From Agrypnia vestita (Eukaryota > Arthropoda > Insecta > Trichoptera > Phryganeidae), in assembly GCA_016648135.1 (NCBI GenBank), contig JADDOH010002592.1, positions 1 through 64,000 on the forward strand: a DNA stretch of 64,000 bases, read 5' to 3'. The notes beneath the pieces were generated by a model. That model ran no database searches and had not been told where the DNA came from. It saw only the letters and a program-made list of their open reading frames with translations. Numbering within the stretch: the first letter of the stretch is position 1; the number at the start of each line of letters is the position of its first letter. The translations under genes were made by a program, and so were the position numbers. Of the stretch, positions 34,501-45,434 are shown piece by piece.

Positions 34501-34560
34501 AGATTAAATAAAATGAATAGGTATCAATTTTAAATTATACCTATTCATTTTATTTAATCT
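34501..34560. repeat. Perfect palindrome, 24-bp arms
   Basis: 34501-34524 and 34537-34560 are exact reverse complements, with a 12-base loop. The arms start AGATTAAATAAAATGAATAG. Would form a stable cruciform or RNA hairpin. Confidence 0.9.
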
Positions 34561-34784
34561 AGTGAACTAGTGAACCAAAAGACCAAGTATATATGAGAAT
34601 AATTTTAGCTGAGGTATTTATTACCTACTAAAATAATTACCTACGTTTTTGATTAATGTAACAATAATTGAAAAAGTGAACCAAAATAACAATTAACAAA
34701 AAATAATAATTTTGAAATACTAATTAAAAATGGATTCACACGTTTTATCTGAACACAAATTTTGTTTTATAAAATAGGAATTAG

Positions 34785-35110
34785 AAGTGATGTGTAATGT
34801 TGGCTGTAGCGTAGAAGATAGAATAATGAAAGGATAGCTGAGGTGGTTTGGTCATGTGGAACAGATGAGCGAGGAAAGAATGATAAATAAAAGTTATGAT
34901 GCGATGGGAAGCGTAAATAGAAGGTGCCTGCAAAAGAACTCGCATGACCAAATAAACTAAATATTGGAAGATGACCCTGTTAAAAACTCCAACAACTGAA
35001 GAGATTGCATGAGAAGATGTATGTATAAGTGAATGAGGCAAAAGTGTCTAGGACAGAAGAGTATCGTGATTTATCTTCTCTGCCTACCTCTGCGTGTAAC
35101 AGTTAAATAT
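34785..35110 (+). mobile_element. LINE reverse-transcriptase C-terminal relic
   Basis: In frame the plus strand reads LRWFGHVEQMSEERM, a typical block after the reverse-transcriptase domain of insect non-LTR elements, followed by stop codons and later by CLGQKS and SAYLCV-like pieces. Decayed. Confidence 0.6.
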
Positions 35111-35531
35111 TTAGAAATGAATGCAAGCATTCACCCTTTGGTCATATAAACCAAATTTGCCTTGACTCTTTAGATCCTACTCAAAGCAAAGGCACTATAC
35201 CTCGGTCTTTGTGTATTGTATTGAATCCCATTCGATTTTTTCAGTTGCACTTTAGAATTTGCCCTTCTGATTTCTCATACATAATTTGTATCACAATAAA
35301 GAAGGCTATGGTTTAAAAACCATCATTTTATCAAATTATTTAAAATTATAACTAAATTTCAAACTCAATCAACCTCAAGCACGTACCGCTAGTTTTAAAT
35401 TGAAATATTAATATTATTTTTTAGTATGTTCTAAGAACGTACTAAAAAATATTGTTTCCACAGAAAGAAAATTATTAATGAAGTTAAATATGGATATCTC
35501 AATGAGACTATTCTATTTCTAAGGGAAAGTA

Positions 35532-35674
35532 CAGTAGCCGGCAAATATCTTGAAATTTTTCGGCGTAGTGGGGGGAAGTTTGTGCATGTACCATTCCACC
35601 AACGAGACCCGAATTTTGTCTTCTGCGCATTCCCCCACTACGCCAAAACTTTTCAAGAAGTTTGCCGGCAACTG
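35532..35674. mobile_element. TA-flanked MITE, 143 bp
   Basis: TA-CAGTAGCCGGCAA at the left and TTGCCGGCAACTG-TA at the right are inverted ends; the arms extend through GGCGTAGTGGGGG and CCCCCACTACGCC. The TA duplication and CAGTNGCCGGCAA ends suggest a Tc1/mariner-type non-autonomous element. Confidence 0.7.
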
Positions 35675-35689
35675 TACATATGGAAGATC

Positions 35690-35950
35690 GTATATCATAG
35701 ATGTCTTATAGAGACGAAGCTATATATTTTTTAAATTATTTTATATATTATTATTATTATTAAATACACCTCACATACGAAACAAGTTGTATAAGTGTTT
35801 GTGTTTTTGGATGTTGTATATATGTAAACATATATACAACGTCCAAAAATTTGACAAAATGGCTGTCTATCATAATGGTGAACGTTACATTGTGTAAAGT
35901 GATCACTTAAGCCAGCCGTACGATATACGAGACACCTATAATTTATCTTA
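35690..35950. repeat. Repeat X copy with an internal inverted repeat
   Basis: GGTGAACGTTACATTGTGTAAAGTGATCACTTAAGCCAGCCGTACG matches 27414-27600 and 29330-29385. A dyad (GTTGTATATATGTAAACATATATACAAC) lies just left of it. Confidence 0.5.
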
Positions 35951-36109
35951 ATTAATATATTAAGTGTCATTAGCTCACTGGGTTTACTGCGACACCAACG
36001 GCTTCAGCGCATATGTGAAGCGATGCACCTCCATACCGCTGCGTTAAGTACCTGTGTATGAATTATTTCCTTTTAATATTGGGACAGTATTGTCCATAAT
36101 ATTCAATCA

Positions 36110-37340
36110 TGGTTTAATGTGACAGTAAAATTACCGCGATTCCTTAGGTGGTAAAATTCACGTCTAATTTATGTCCCCTAATGTACGCTAAAATATTCAT
36201 AACCATCGATTATATTACCGAGCCGAGAGTCAATAACAGGTTCTCATTAGCAGGTGGTAATTTCTTCCAGGAATTTTTATAATCTGATGTTGTCAATTAA
36301 ACGTCTAAATAATACCCTTACGTATACGAGGTACGATCATATTTTAAAAAAATGTTCGGATTGGAAAAATGACAATAGGACACAGCATGATGGAGTAGAT
36401 CTAAATGAAGATTCTGGAGAGATGACGTAGACAGAACGGACAGTGACAGACTCATTAAAAATAGAGGGATAGCTGGACCTCGTTATTCCAGGAGGCGTAG
36501 TTTTCTGTACCATAGATCAACAGATCTACTAAAAGAAAAAGAAGAAGAAGAGTGTATCGCGTTAATTCTTCGTGTAAACGCGGTCACTGATAGAATTTTA
36601 GAAGACATGACTGTGTCACGATGATAAGTACCACTATTTTCTAAATACGATATACTTATCAGCCTAATCGACAAATAAAAAGCTGCCGCAAAGAAAATTA
36701 TCAAAAGCCTTCAAGAGTTAATATCGTTAAAGTTATGTAAAATTTAAAATAGAAGAAAAACCTTGCGGAGTAAGAGGTTAGATAAAGGTGATAAAAATTT
36801 CTTAATTTTTCGCGGGGTATTCAAGCCTTATAAAATAAACAAACACCCCTGTTGAATTCGGAAGAATTTTAATGTCCTATAAATGAACCAAAATGAAATA
36901 GTATTTCAAATAATTTTTAGAGAAATCTCGATCCTCATCATAAAATACGTTACAACACACATAACCAGTAATCATGTAACTTTTATTATTGATTTAATGC
37001 TACGTTTATTTCCAACCCTTTAATCTGCGCCACCGAGACAGGCATTAAAGTAATTCCTCATATTATTGTGCTTTCGTACTGCAGAAGTTCTTTACGAGTC
37101 CGGGGTAGCCTTAACTGCCCTCGCAGTCGTCGGAGGCTGTTTACCGTTTCCACGCGGCCTGGAGTAATTAAACTAAATTGGCCGGCTATCTCCAATGGCC
37201 GACGTTAAACAATTAATCTGGTTTACGAAATTGCTGTCGTTATTTATCACAAAAAGTGCGGCTCGGAAGTTTATTACGTAATAATACAAATAATGTACTG
37301 CCAGTGTATATTGCCTTAAAGAAAGCCCTACGGATAAACT
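36110..37340. other. Largely unique DNA with two blocks that look constrained
   Basis: Blocks 36120-36260 and 37020-37300 are of higher complexity than the surroundings and occur once. The second includes GCGGCCTGGAGTAATTAAAC, ATTGGCCGGCTATCTCCAATGGCC (a near-dyad) and AACAATTAATCTGG. They do not code. They are candidates for enhancers of a gene outside the window. A LINE-like fragment lies at 36350-36480. Confidence 0.2.
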
Positions 37341-37957
37341 AAATTAATAGTGCAGAGCATCCTTTCTACTGGGGCGACACTACAACTTTTATTTAGAAAA
37401 TAATGTTTTTCGAACATAATATAATTTTTTTTGCTACGCTTCAACAGTACAGGAAGCCCAATTGAACGTGGCTATGCAGAAAGCGTCCTACTCATTAATA
37501 GGCTAAAAATGAATTATTTACGGGGTTAGAAAGTTATATAGTTTTTTTTATAAGTTAAATATTTTTCTAACTCGCACCATGGCCGTCACCGTTAAATGAA
37601 CTCTCAAACTCGTTATGCAATTTTTTAATTCTACTGTTACCACGCGATACTAATTTTGTAGAAAACGATTAGAGAAAAATGTTATTTTTCTGTTGTATCT
37701 ACTGTTTTTCATATATTTACACATTTGTCGAAAGTATCCAACCTTTAAAACGTGTCATATCTGTGTAAATAAAACTTTTTTCTTATTATTATTATTACAT
37801 TAAATAATATAAAAGATACCTCTACAATGCGCCCTATGGTAAAAAAAAATGCAACAATAAATAAAATATCGACATGTTATGTTTTTTTAGGTTGAAATTT
37901 TTAGAATTATATAGTATCTCTTTCTAATAAATAAATACAAGTTGTTCAATGTAAAAT

Positions 37958-38003
37958 ATTTAAATTGATAATGCCCTCATAAGGCGAAACGCGTCTCAGA
38001 AAA
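37958..38003 (+). repeat. Family H hammerhead-like motif (degraded)
   Basis: UUGAUAA-U-GCC(CUCAUAA)GGC-GAA-ACGCGU-C-U: stem II and the palindrome ACGCGU followed by C are intact; the core has two changes and stem I does not pair beyond one base. Confidence 0.35.
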
Positions 38004-38103
38004 TTAAGAAGGTAGAACTTAAAAACAGTTGTTTTTATTTCCATATGTGTGATTATGGAGTTCTACAAACTTACCTCTGGAACAATATATTTCTATAAAT
38101 CGT

Positions 38104-38343
38104 CGGCTCCTATGTATAATATCATAACCCACAAATCGACGATTTTGAGTTTTTTGTGTATAAACGTGTGTATTTAATTATATCTTTAATTCCAAGAAAG
38201 AAAAAAAATTATTTTGCAATAAATAACTTTTTTTTATTATATTTTTTTTTCTTCGAATTAAAGATATAATTAAATACGTATGAAATACACAACAAACTCA
38301 AAATCGTCGATTTGTGGGTTACGATATTATACGTAGGAGTCAT
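38104..38343. mobile_element. Foldback element, arms of about 95 bp
   Basis: Left arm 38104-38200 and right arm 38250-38343 share, inverted, CTCCTANGTATAATATCNTAA, CCCACAAATCGACGATTTTG and GTATTTAATTATATCTTTAATTC. The AT-rich loop is about 50 bases. No coding sequence. Confidence 0.75.
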
Positions 38344-38399
38344 CGAAATGTGTCTGTAGTAGGTGCTACACGTGTGTACTTTCCACCTGGATTTGGCTG

Positions 38400-38864
38400 T
38401 TGAAATACGATTATAGTGTCCGTGGCGAGCTCAAGAAAGCTCGAGGCGCCAAAACACCACGTGCACATCTGCACGTGGCCACGCCACAGTCGCCCAAGCA
38501 GATCAAGCACAAGAACCAGTACGAATATACAACTCCGCGAATATACAACTCCACGAATATACAATATCGCTCGCGGCCAAAACACGAGTTGTACATCTGG
38601 TCGCAGCTACATTCCGAGTACAATTTAAACGACCGCAAATATTTTACGACGTACATAGCTGTGATACTAATAAGTGCAGTATTATTGGTATTAAAAAAAC
38701 AATTTTTACCACCTGATTTAGCACTTGTTATAATTATATTTTCTGCGGTCGTGTTATTGGTTTTTGATTGCTCAAAACGTTTCCCACGTTTAGCTGTGGT
38801 TCATTTGGAAACGGCTATGAGACCGCAAGGCGATTATTGTACATTTGATCATGGACAGAATTGA
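38400..38864 (+). CDS. Unrecognised 154-codon reading frame with two predicted membrane helices
   Basis: Function not recognised. Residues 1-75 are hydrophilic and basic; hydrophobic runs at about 82-98 (FTTYIAVILISAVLLVL) and 106-122 (DLALVIIIFSAVVLLVF) are separated by KKQFLPP, giving a helical-hairpin look. A faint likeness to ion-transporter helices of the SLC13/ArsB type (a PPDLAL turn) is my impression only. A short internal repeat of CGAATATACAACTCC (38521-38565) sits in the middle. The frame starts about 55 bases right of a foldback element and codon composition is GC-richer at the 5' end. It could be an exon, a retrocopy or part of a mobile element; the ATG chosen is the first in frame. 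Confidence 0.3.
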   Translation: MKYDYSVRGELKKARGAKTPRAHLHVATPQSPKQIKHKNQYEYTTPRIYNSTNIQYRSRPKHELYIWSQLHSEYNLNDRKYFTTYIAVILISAVLLVLKKQFLPPDLALVIIIFSAVVLLVFDCSKRFPRLAVVHLETAMRPQGDYCTFDHGQN

Positions 38865-38869
38865 ATATT

Positions 38870-39930
38870 TTTTCTACTTTCAGTGATGCATTTGCTCGTT
38901 TGCTCTGAATTTGTAATTTTATTTTCATGTGTCGAATTTACCCACCATAAAACGTTTTCATAGACAGTTCTATGCATTCTTGTCTCAACATTATTACTAT
39001 GTTAGTTGCATTACTCTGAAAATATAATCCTTTCATCCCTTTCCACTACCATTCACTAATTTTTCAATTCAGAACTACATCAATTTTTAATTACATCATA
39101 GAATGTCTTTAATTATTTCGTTTTTCGGATGTTATCCGAGTAAAATGTGTCACAAAATTCCGTTAAAAAGTACATTACATATAAGCATAATATATGATAT
39201 AAATGTACTATCGTAAATTGTATTTATTGGTTTGCGATAGTCTTTATTTTCTTCTGAATATTATTAACAAATTATTTTTGTTAATAATATTTTTATCATT
39301 AATTCATTATTTCTTATTAATTTATCATAAAAAGTGTATTGTGTAATTATATCATAATATTCAAAAATATTTAAAAATATTTATAATTTGTACTCTTATG
39401 TTACTCAAGGACCATCTATTAGGGTTAATAATGACCTGTTGATAGTATGTTTGTTCAAAACAAACAAGTATATATTTTCATTTCTCACAACACCACGTAA
39501 ACTAAAAATAAAAATCAGACGATGATGGAAATAAATACAAATAGGTACCTATGATGATTATTTTTACGTTTTTTATTTTTACAAAATGATTTATTGTTAC
39601 TCTAATTAAAAAAATAATTTTCGCAGTATCACTAGCTCTCTTAGAAAGATATCTTGTCTTGTTAAAAATATTGATTTACGAATACTTATATTTGTACACA
39701 ATAATATGTCAGAGCAATGTGATATTTGTGAATACTTGTAAGTAAATAAGATTCTTAGTTATTTATTAAAGGTCTGTTCGAGATAAGATGGGGCACACGA
39801 GGAAATCTATATTATATGAATGGTGATATTATGCATGTATCAGAGACTCAATTTGCTTTCATATCCTCTTGATTTTTGCACAAATTTCTTTCAAAACGTC
39901 GATAAATTAAAATTCACACTTACTTACCAT
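38870..39930. other. AT-rich intergenic DNA
   Basis: A pyrimidine tract with a 3' splice-site look (TTTTTTCTACTTTCAG, ending 38881) follows the 154-codon frame, but no coding continues from it. Nothing else is recognisable. Confidence 0.4.
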
Positions 39931-40385
39931 CACTCCATTTCCCTTTGGAAGTAAACAGAGAGGATATAAAGCACCACACTCTTCTGTCCTGCCACAACTC
40001 TCGCCTCGTCCATATTCATAGATCTTCGCATGCAAATTCGACGGTTCTTGAGGCTTCTAACGGAACCATCTTCCAGTTTCTGGTAAATGGTCGTGCCACG
40101 TTTTTCGTGGTGGTTCTCTCTCTGACACCGTCAACACTAGCGTTATATATCTTTCTTACCATTCTTTCCTCATTCATTCGCTCAACATGCCTAAATCACC
40201 TGAGCAACCCTTTTTTAATTCTATTAATTATGCTAAGATCAGCTTTTCATTAATTTCTAATATCTTCATCATTTATAAATGGATTCATCACTGCATTCAG
40301 TCTATTTTCGTTCCTATTTTGCCAGCTCCAAGCGTCACTTCCATACATCAGTGTTGGTACCAGAATTCCGTTATATACCGCTAGT
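39930..40385 (-). mobile_element. LINE reverse-transcriptase C-terminal relic
   Basis: The minus strand decodes to pieces such as GTNTDVWK, KRK-TECSD and PRKTWHDHL, which match the stretch after the reverse-transcriptase domain of insect LINEs (the latter resembles GRPRKTWxDQ). It aligns with the relic at 29767-30250. Many stops. Confidence 0.55.
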
Positions 40386-40796
40386 CATGTTTTGGAGAAT
40401 AGATATAAAAATTGCATAATAAAGAAGTTCTCGCTCGTAGTTTTCAATTACGTTGGTGTAAATAATAAATAAACATTCGCATTGATTGACTGTGCGATCA
40501 TTGAACCATGGAAACGGCTACCTATGAACAAAATAATTTGCTCGCCTTCTTTATTTACTTTCCTTGCCAAAGCAAAAATAATTGTAGATATGTTTTATTC
40601 TGGGCAGTAATACCTGTGGACGATATTGTTTAAATGAAAAAATGTTTTATTATTTATGACAACATACTTTTTAATGTGCGCAATACGTCATTATGATGGA
40701 GCGCTTACTTTTTAGAGTAATCATTTAATATTAATATACATATAGAAAATGGTAAAAATATTTATAAATATATATTATATATATTTATATATATAT

Positions 40797-40839
40797 GTTT
40801 TAAATAATGTATATTTAATAAATATACATTATTTAAAAC
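40797..40839. repeat. Perfect AT palindrome, 21-bp arms
   Basis: GTTTTAAATAATGTATATTT (start of the left arm) is mirrored exactly at 40819-40839 with a one-base loop. Confidence 0.9.
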
Positions 40840-40844
40840 ATCTT

Positions 40845-42580
40845 ATTTGGTCTACATTTTATCGTTTATGAAAATGCAACATCGCGTATAAGCCAGGCCA
40901 ATTTATAAAAATAAACGACGCACCGTTTGGTGCAAATAATAGAATAGACCAACAGACTTCTTGCAATCGGTTTATCAATACCGCAAAACAAAATAAGACA
41001 TAGATAAAAGCGATATAATTTTTTAAAATTTTGTATGCTTAATTTATATATATTTATTTAATTTATAATAATTGTTTTTTTATATTTATAATAATATAAT
41101 AAATAAAATTTATATAATAAAAAAAAGCGTGTTAATGTCATGATTTATACTGCTTATGAACCAACAGTAATGAATTTTGGGAATACTTTACAAATCTCTA
41201 TTATTTGAAAGGCCAAAAATTTTTTTATCAAAATCGGCTCCGTCGCAATAACCATGAATGTGCACACGGATTTTGTCCATCTTCTTCGTTAGCGACATCA
41301 TGGGACTCCTTGACTCTATTCGAAATTGAACGCCATGCTTCCCTTGGTTTAAATTTTTGTGGTCCAGACTGCCCATCATAAGACGGATCACGTCTTAAAT
41401 AAAACGAGTTAAAAAAAACAAGTATTTTCTTTCCATAACATGTGATACGTCCAATAACTTATCGAAAATTTACACATTATATATTTTAGTTTTAATTTGT
41501 ACCATTCCATTAAATATATTCATTGTACTGATCTGAGTACATCAATATCTTCTCAATATTATTCTCACAACGTTGTATTGCAATTATTTGCATTTATTTT
41601 TCACTATCCAAAAATAAGTTCCTGCTGCAATTTTATAAAGGGATCGTTAAGAGTAGGTACTTGTTCATACCATTGTATTATTTAACACACTTTCAGTTCA
41701 GAAAAATGATCCTAATATTTATTTTATTATCTGTCAAAATCCATAAAGGATGCATTTAGACTCATGAATAAAAACTGCATTCATTTAATAAACATTCATG
41801 CTTTTACTTTTAAGGACAGTGCATTCATAAACTGGTTCACTAGTGCAACAGGACTTGGCCCGATAGCATCCTCACGAAGGGCCACCTGCCGACCTAGCCT
41901 GGCCTACTAGAAGGCATCTTTTTACGCTGAACGTCACGAACACCGCTGCAGGTATTTAGCCTTTATAATCTGGTTATATTGGCCTATAAAGGGAATACTT
42001 CTCCGACACTGTTGCACTGAGGACTGAGAAATAGCATTCAGCTAGAAGCAACTTGGTAGTGAGTATAAACAACAGTAAATTAGCACAATCTAGCAAGTTT
42101 ACTCACGGAACAAGATAGAAAACGCTGTTTAGGATAACTACAAATCACATCCCTAGTTAAAATACCATTACGAGTACGATAATTTATTTATTTTCATTTA
42201 TTAGCAGGAAGCCATCGAGTAATTGTTGTGCCTGGGGGCGACTTTATAGCCAAACGATTAACATCTTGGGGATTTATAAGAAAGGAAACAGAACGATCCA
42301 TATTGTATCCTGTATTTCTTGTGCAAGCTCCCGTGAAATTTTTTTATAAATGCAAACATATTTTTATTTTGTTTATTTATTTGTAAATATTACAGATGTA
42401 AAGTAAGTAATATATGTATATAAGTAAGAGTGTAGACATTACTGAACACATTCATTTATATCCTCGCATATTTCACATAGACAATATTTAAAAAAAATAC
42501 ATAATCATAATAAAAGTTAATAAAAATAAGAGACATGAGTAGTAACAAAAGTAAATAAAACATAATAAAATAAGAAGCAA
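40845..42580. other. Intergenic DNA
   Basis: No gene recognised. 41830-42060 is GC-richer and non-repeated, with short frames only. Confidence 0.4.
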
Positions 42581-42583
42581 TAT

Positions 42584-42735
42584 TAAATCTAACATATTAA
42601 GATAAATGTAAATTATTTGTATCTTGATCGCAATATTGAATCAATATTTAATTACTAATTAAATTTAACATATTAAGATAAATGAAACTTGTTTGTATGT
42701 TGCATCGCAACATTGAATTAATATATAATATTGTT
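42584..42735 (+). repeat. Tandem duplication of about 75 bp
   Basis: TCTAACATATTAAGATAAATG...TTGTATCTTGATCGCAATATTGAAT is followed by TTTAACATATTAAGATAAATG...TTGTATGTTGCATCGCAACATTGAAT. Confidence 0.7.
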
Positions 42736-42813
42736 AATCAAACATAATTTCATCCACTCATAATACTAAAAACATTCTACCTACATAATATTAATATAAA
42801 TAAATAATAATAT

Positions 42814-42865
42814 AAATTGATAATCAATAAATCTAATATTTATTAGATTTATTGATTATCAATTT
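42814..42865. repeat. Perfect AT palindrome, 25-bp arms
   Basis: 42814-42838 and 42841-42865 are exact reverse complements with a two-base loop; the left arm starts AAATTGATAATCAATAAATC. Confidence 0.9.
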
Positions 42866-43254
42866 TATCGAGTAGGTACTGTGTGATGTTAATTATATTC
42901 ACTATGCGACTTTAACAATATACACTAATCAGGATACTAAAAATTTTAATTTTTTTTTTAATTTCCTAACTTTCAAAACTATTCATTTTATTACTCTTAT
43001 ACACAATGTGATGGAAAAATTTAATAATACATGAATGAAAAAAATAGGTATATAATCTATGATATGGGTCACAAATTCTGAAAAAAAAAACTATTGCTAG
43101 TTTGACAACTACGGTGTTCTTTTAGTCCAATGTTGTTATCATTTTAAAAATAGTTTTAATTAAAATATTTAAAAAAATATTAAGTTCACATTGAGGTAAC
43201 AAAGTTAATGTTTTTCACCTAATTTAATGATCATTTATTTTTAGTATATGCTGT

Positions 43255-43290
43255 ATCCTGATGAAGGGACCAATGTTGATAATTCAGTAA
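43255..43290 (+). repeat. Penelope-type terminal piece, family F3 (lost its GAA triplet)
   Basis: UAUC-CUGAUGA-AGGGACCAAUGUUGAUAAUUCA: compared with F1 and F2 the second half of stem II and the GAA-ACA block are deleted, while the core and the stem I arms remain. Confidence 0.4.
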
Positions 43291-43639
43291 ATAGTGATAT
43301 ATATGCAAAGATTTTTTTATTTTTAATAAAAATAATGTTGTTTCAAAGTCTTTTTGCAGTTATTGAAGAATTTGAAATATTTTATTGGATTCTCGCAATC
43401 GCGGAGTGAAACGTGCTAGTAAACGCTTCTGTAGTAATCGTAGTATGATGGCGACATGTTTCGATATGTCGACTCTAGGACTAGAAGCTTGCATCGTTCG
43501 ATCGTGTCGTTTATATCGTTCAGTGAACTTTTTTATTTATGGTTTTTGTGTTTTTTCATGTTTATTATGTACAGCGAAAAAAGCCTTAAATATGACAGCT
43601 GTTTCAGTTTTTAGGCCATTATCAAACAGTCTTTTCATT

Positions 43640-43860
43640 TTGCATTGTGTAAAGTGAACACTTAAGCCAATCTTAAGACAGCGCCCTATGAACACATAAA
43701 AAAGACTTCCATACATACTCTCCCATATAAATAACTTCCTCTCTGTGAGATATATATAATTAATCTCAAGTAATAATGATTCCTCTGCGACAAAATCCAG
43801 TTAATCTGTTCTTAAAAATTTTATCATATTCAAAAAATATTTATAATGTGTTGTTTTTTA
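43640..43860 (-). repeat. Repeat X copy
   Basis: GTGTAAAGTGAACACTTAAGCC, AAAGACTTCCATACATACTCTCCC and CTCTGCGACAAAATCCAGTTAAT align with 27414-27735 and 29340-29830 in order. Confidence 0.5.
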
Positions 43861-44962
43861 AATCACCAAATTGTTAATATTCAGCAGAATTACTTACACA
43901 TTTTACAGAAAAAAAATTACACATTTTATTATAATAAATAAATTAAAAGTTCGCTTGTGTTCATAATAACAATTTTTTTTACTTATTATTTTTAAATTCA
44001 TTAAATAAGTTATTTTTGTTACTTTAGTAATATAAACTGAACGAGGACAGCACTTAAATATATTTACACGTATATTTATGATTAGATAGGAGATCCTATC
44101 CGAAAATTAAAATCGGCGGTGTCTTATTTTACATTGGCAAACTTGGTCGATACACATCTACTGGATCGCCGTTAGGACAACACTCTCTCCAGTACTCGCA
44201 TGTATAGATCGGGCTTTATACTTACCGCTCAACCAACTAGACGCAATTTGATAACAATTTTTTATCACATGATTATCACAGTACGTAATTGACATTAAAG
44301 TAGATCATTTAAAAAATATGAAAAAATCATACAATGAGCCGCGATCGGGAATTTAATGCGGGATCTTCCAGTAGCCTGTTGTACTTCTAATTCGACGTCA
44401 CTGTATAAATTTTAATTATTTTAGTGAAATTGATTGTGACCATGGGTAAAAGATTACGGTTAATATACATATATTGGAATTCTGGTACATCGAAGATGTA
44501 CTCTGGAACATCGAAGAGCAAGTGCTGATCTAAGGCTAAGTATTATTTAAAATATTGAGAAGAAATCTCGACTGTCCCAGTCAACTGGACTTAAACTCCT
44601 TTCATGTTACCTGTAGATGAACCCGACAGAATGTACTCTTCCATGTTCCGCGAAATAGAACATCCCAAAACTAAAATACATTTTTATTTAGCTCATGAAA
44701 AGGCAAATAATTGCATCGAAATTAATCTCTTCAATATTGGTCTAACCGCATTTAAAAGAATATTATAGAATATATGTGGGGTAATAAAAGCAAAGGCAGC
44801 AATATCCAAAAAAAATGTTTTGAATGCAGTTACCGAGGATTATATCCCTTTCAAAACTATATTTCCTATAAAATTTCAAATTTAGCACATTATAAATTAG
44901 TTATCATTGATGAATGCTTTAATTTATTTTTTAAAATTGCTGCCTTTGCTTTTATACCTTAC

Positions 44963-45250
44963 ACTAGCTGTGCCCGCGCGGCTTCGCATGCGTAGATTTT
45001 TAGTACATCGTTTGAATTGAAGTTTGGATCGTCATAGAACTTTCGCGAACCTTCTAAAACATTCTCCTTCCAGAATTTTCAAGAAATTCATTGAATGTAT
45101 AGGAACCTTTTAGATACACCGACACATTCCGCCACTCAGTTTAGAACCTTGTAGAACATTCGGGAATTTTCTAGAACCTTCTCCTTCCACAACTTTCTAT
45201 AGCTGGTTTTTCCGTAACCTTCTAGACTCAGCGACACAGTCGGCGTGCCA
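44963..45250 (+). mobile_element. ACTAGCTGTGCCCGCGCGGCTTCGC-type element fragment
   Basis: It opens with the ACTAGCTG-CCCGCG-GGCTTCGC phrase common at the 3' region of some insect non-LTR elements. It continues with many TTCTAGAA, GAACCTTC and TTCCAGAA words (45030-45230), a dense array of inverted GAA/TTC triplets like heat-shock elements. No coding frame is recognised. Confidence 0.4.
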
Positions 45251-45434
45251 ATTTTGAAACAATCTGAAGCATTTGCGGCCTTCCCATAACAAAACAATGT
45301 GCTAGAAAGCACATTTTCGTCACCCACTTCCATCCAAGCACAGCCACATTTTTTCGATATGACACCAAGGGCTAACCTACCGGTGGGTGGTTGTGGCTGG
45401 TTGTGGAGAAAACTTGGCGGTTAGAAAGACTGTT

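Noticed and set aside
39945..40253. 102-codon plus-strand frame
   Set aside because: It is the antisense of a decayed LINE reverse-transcriptase end.
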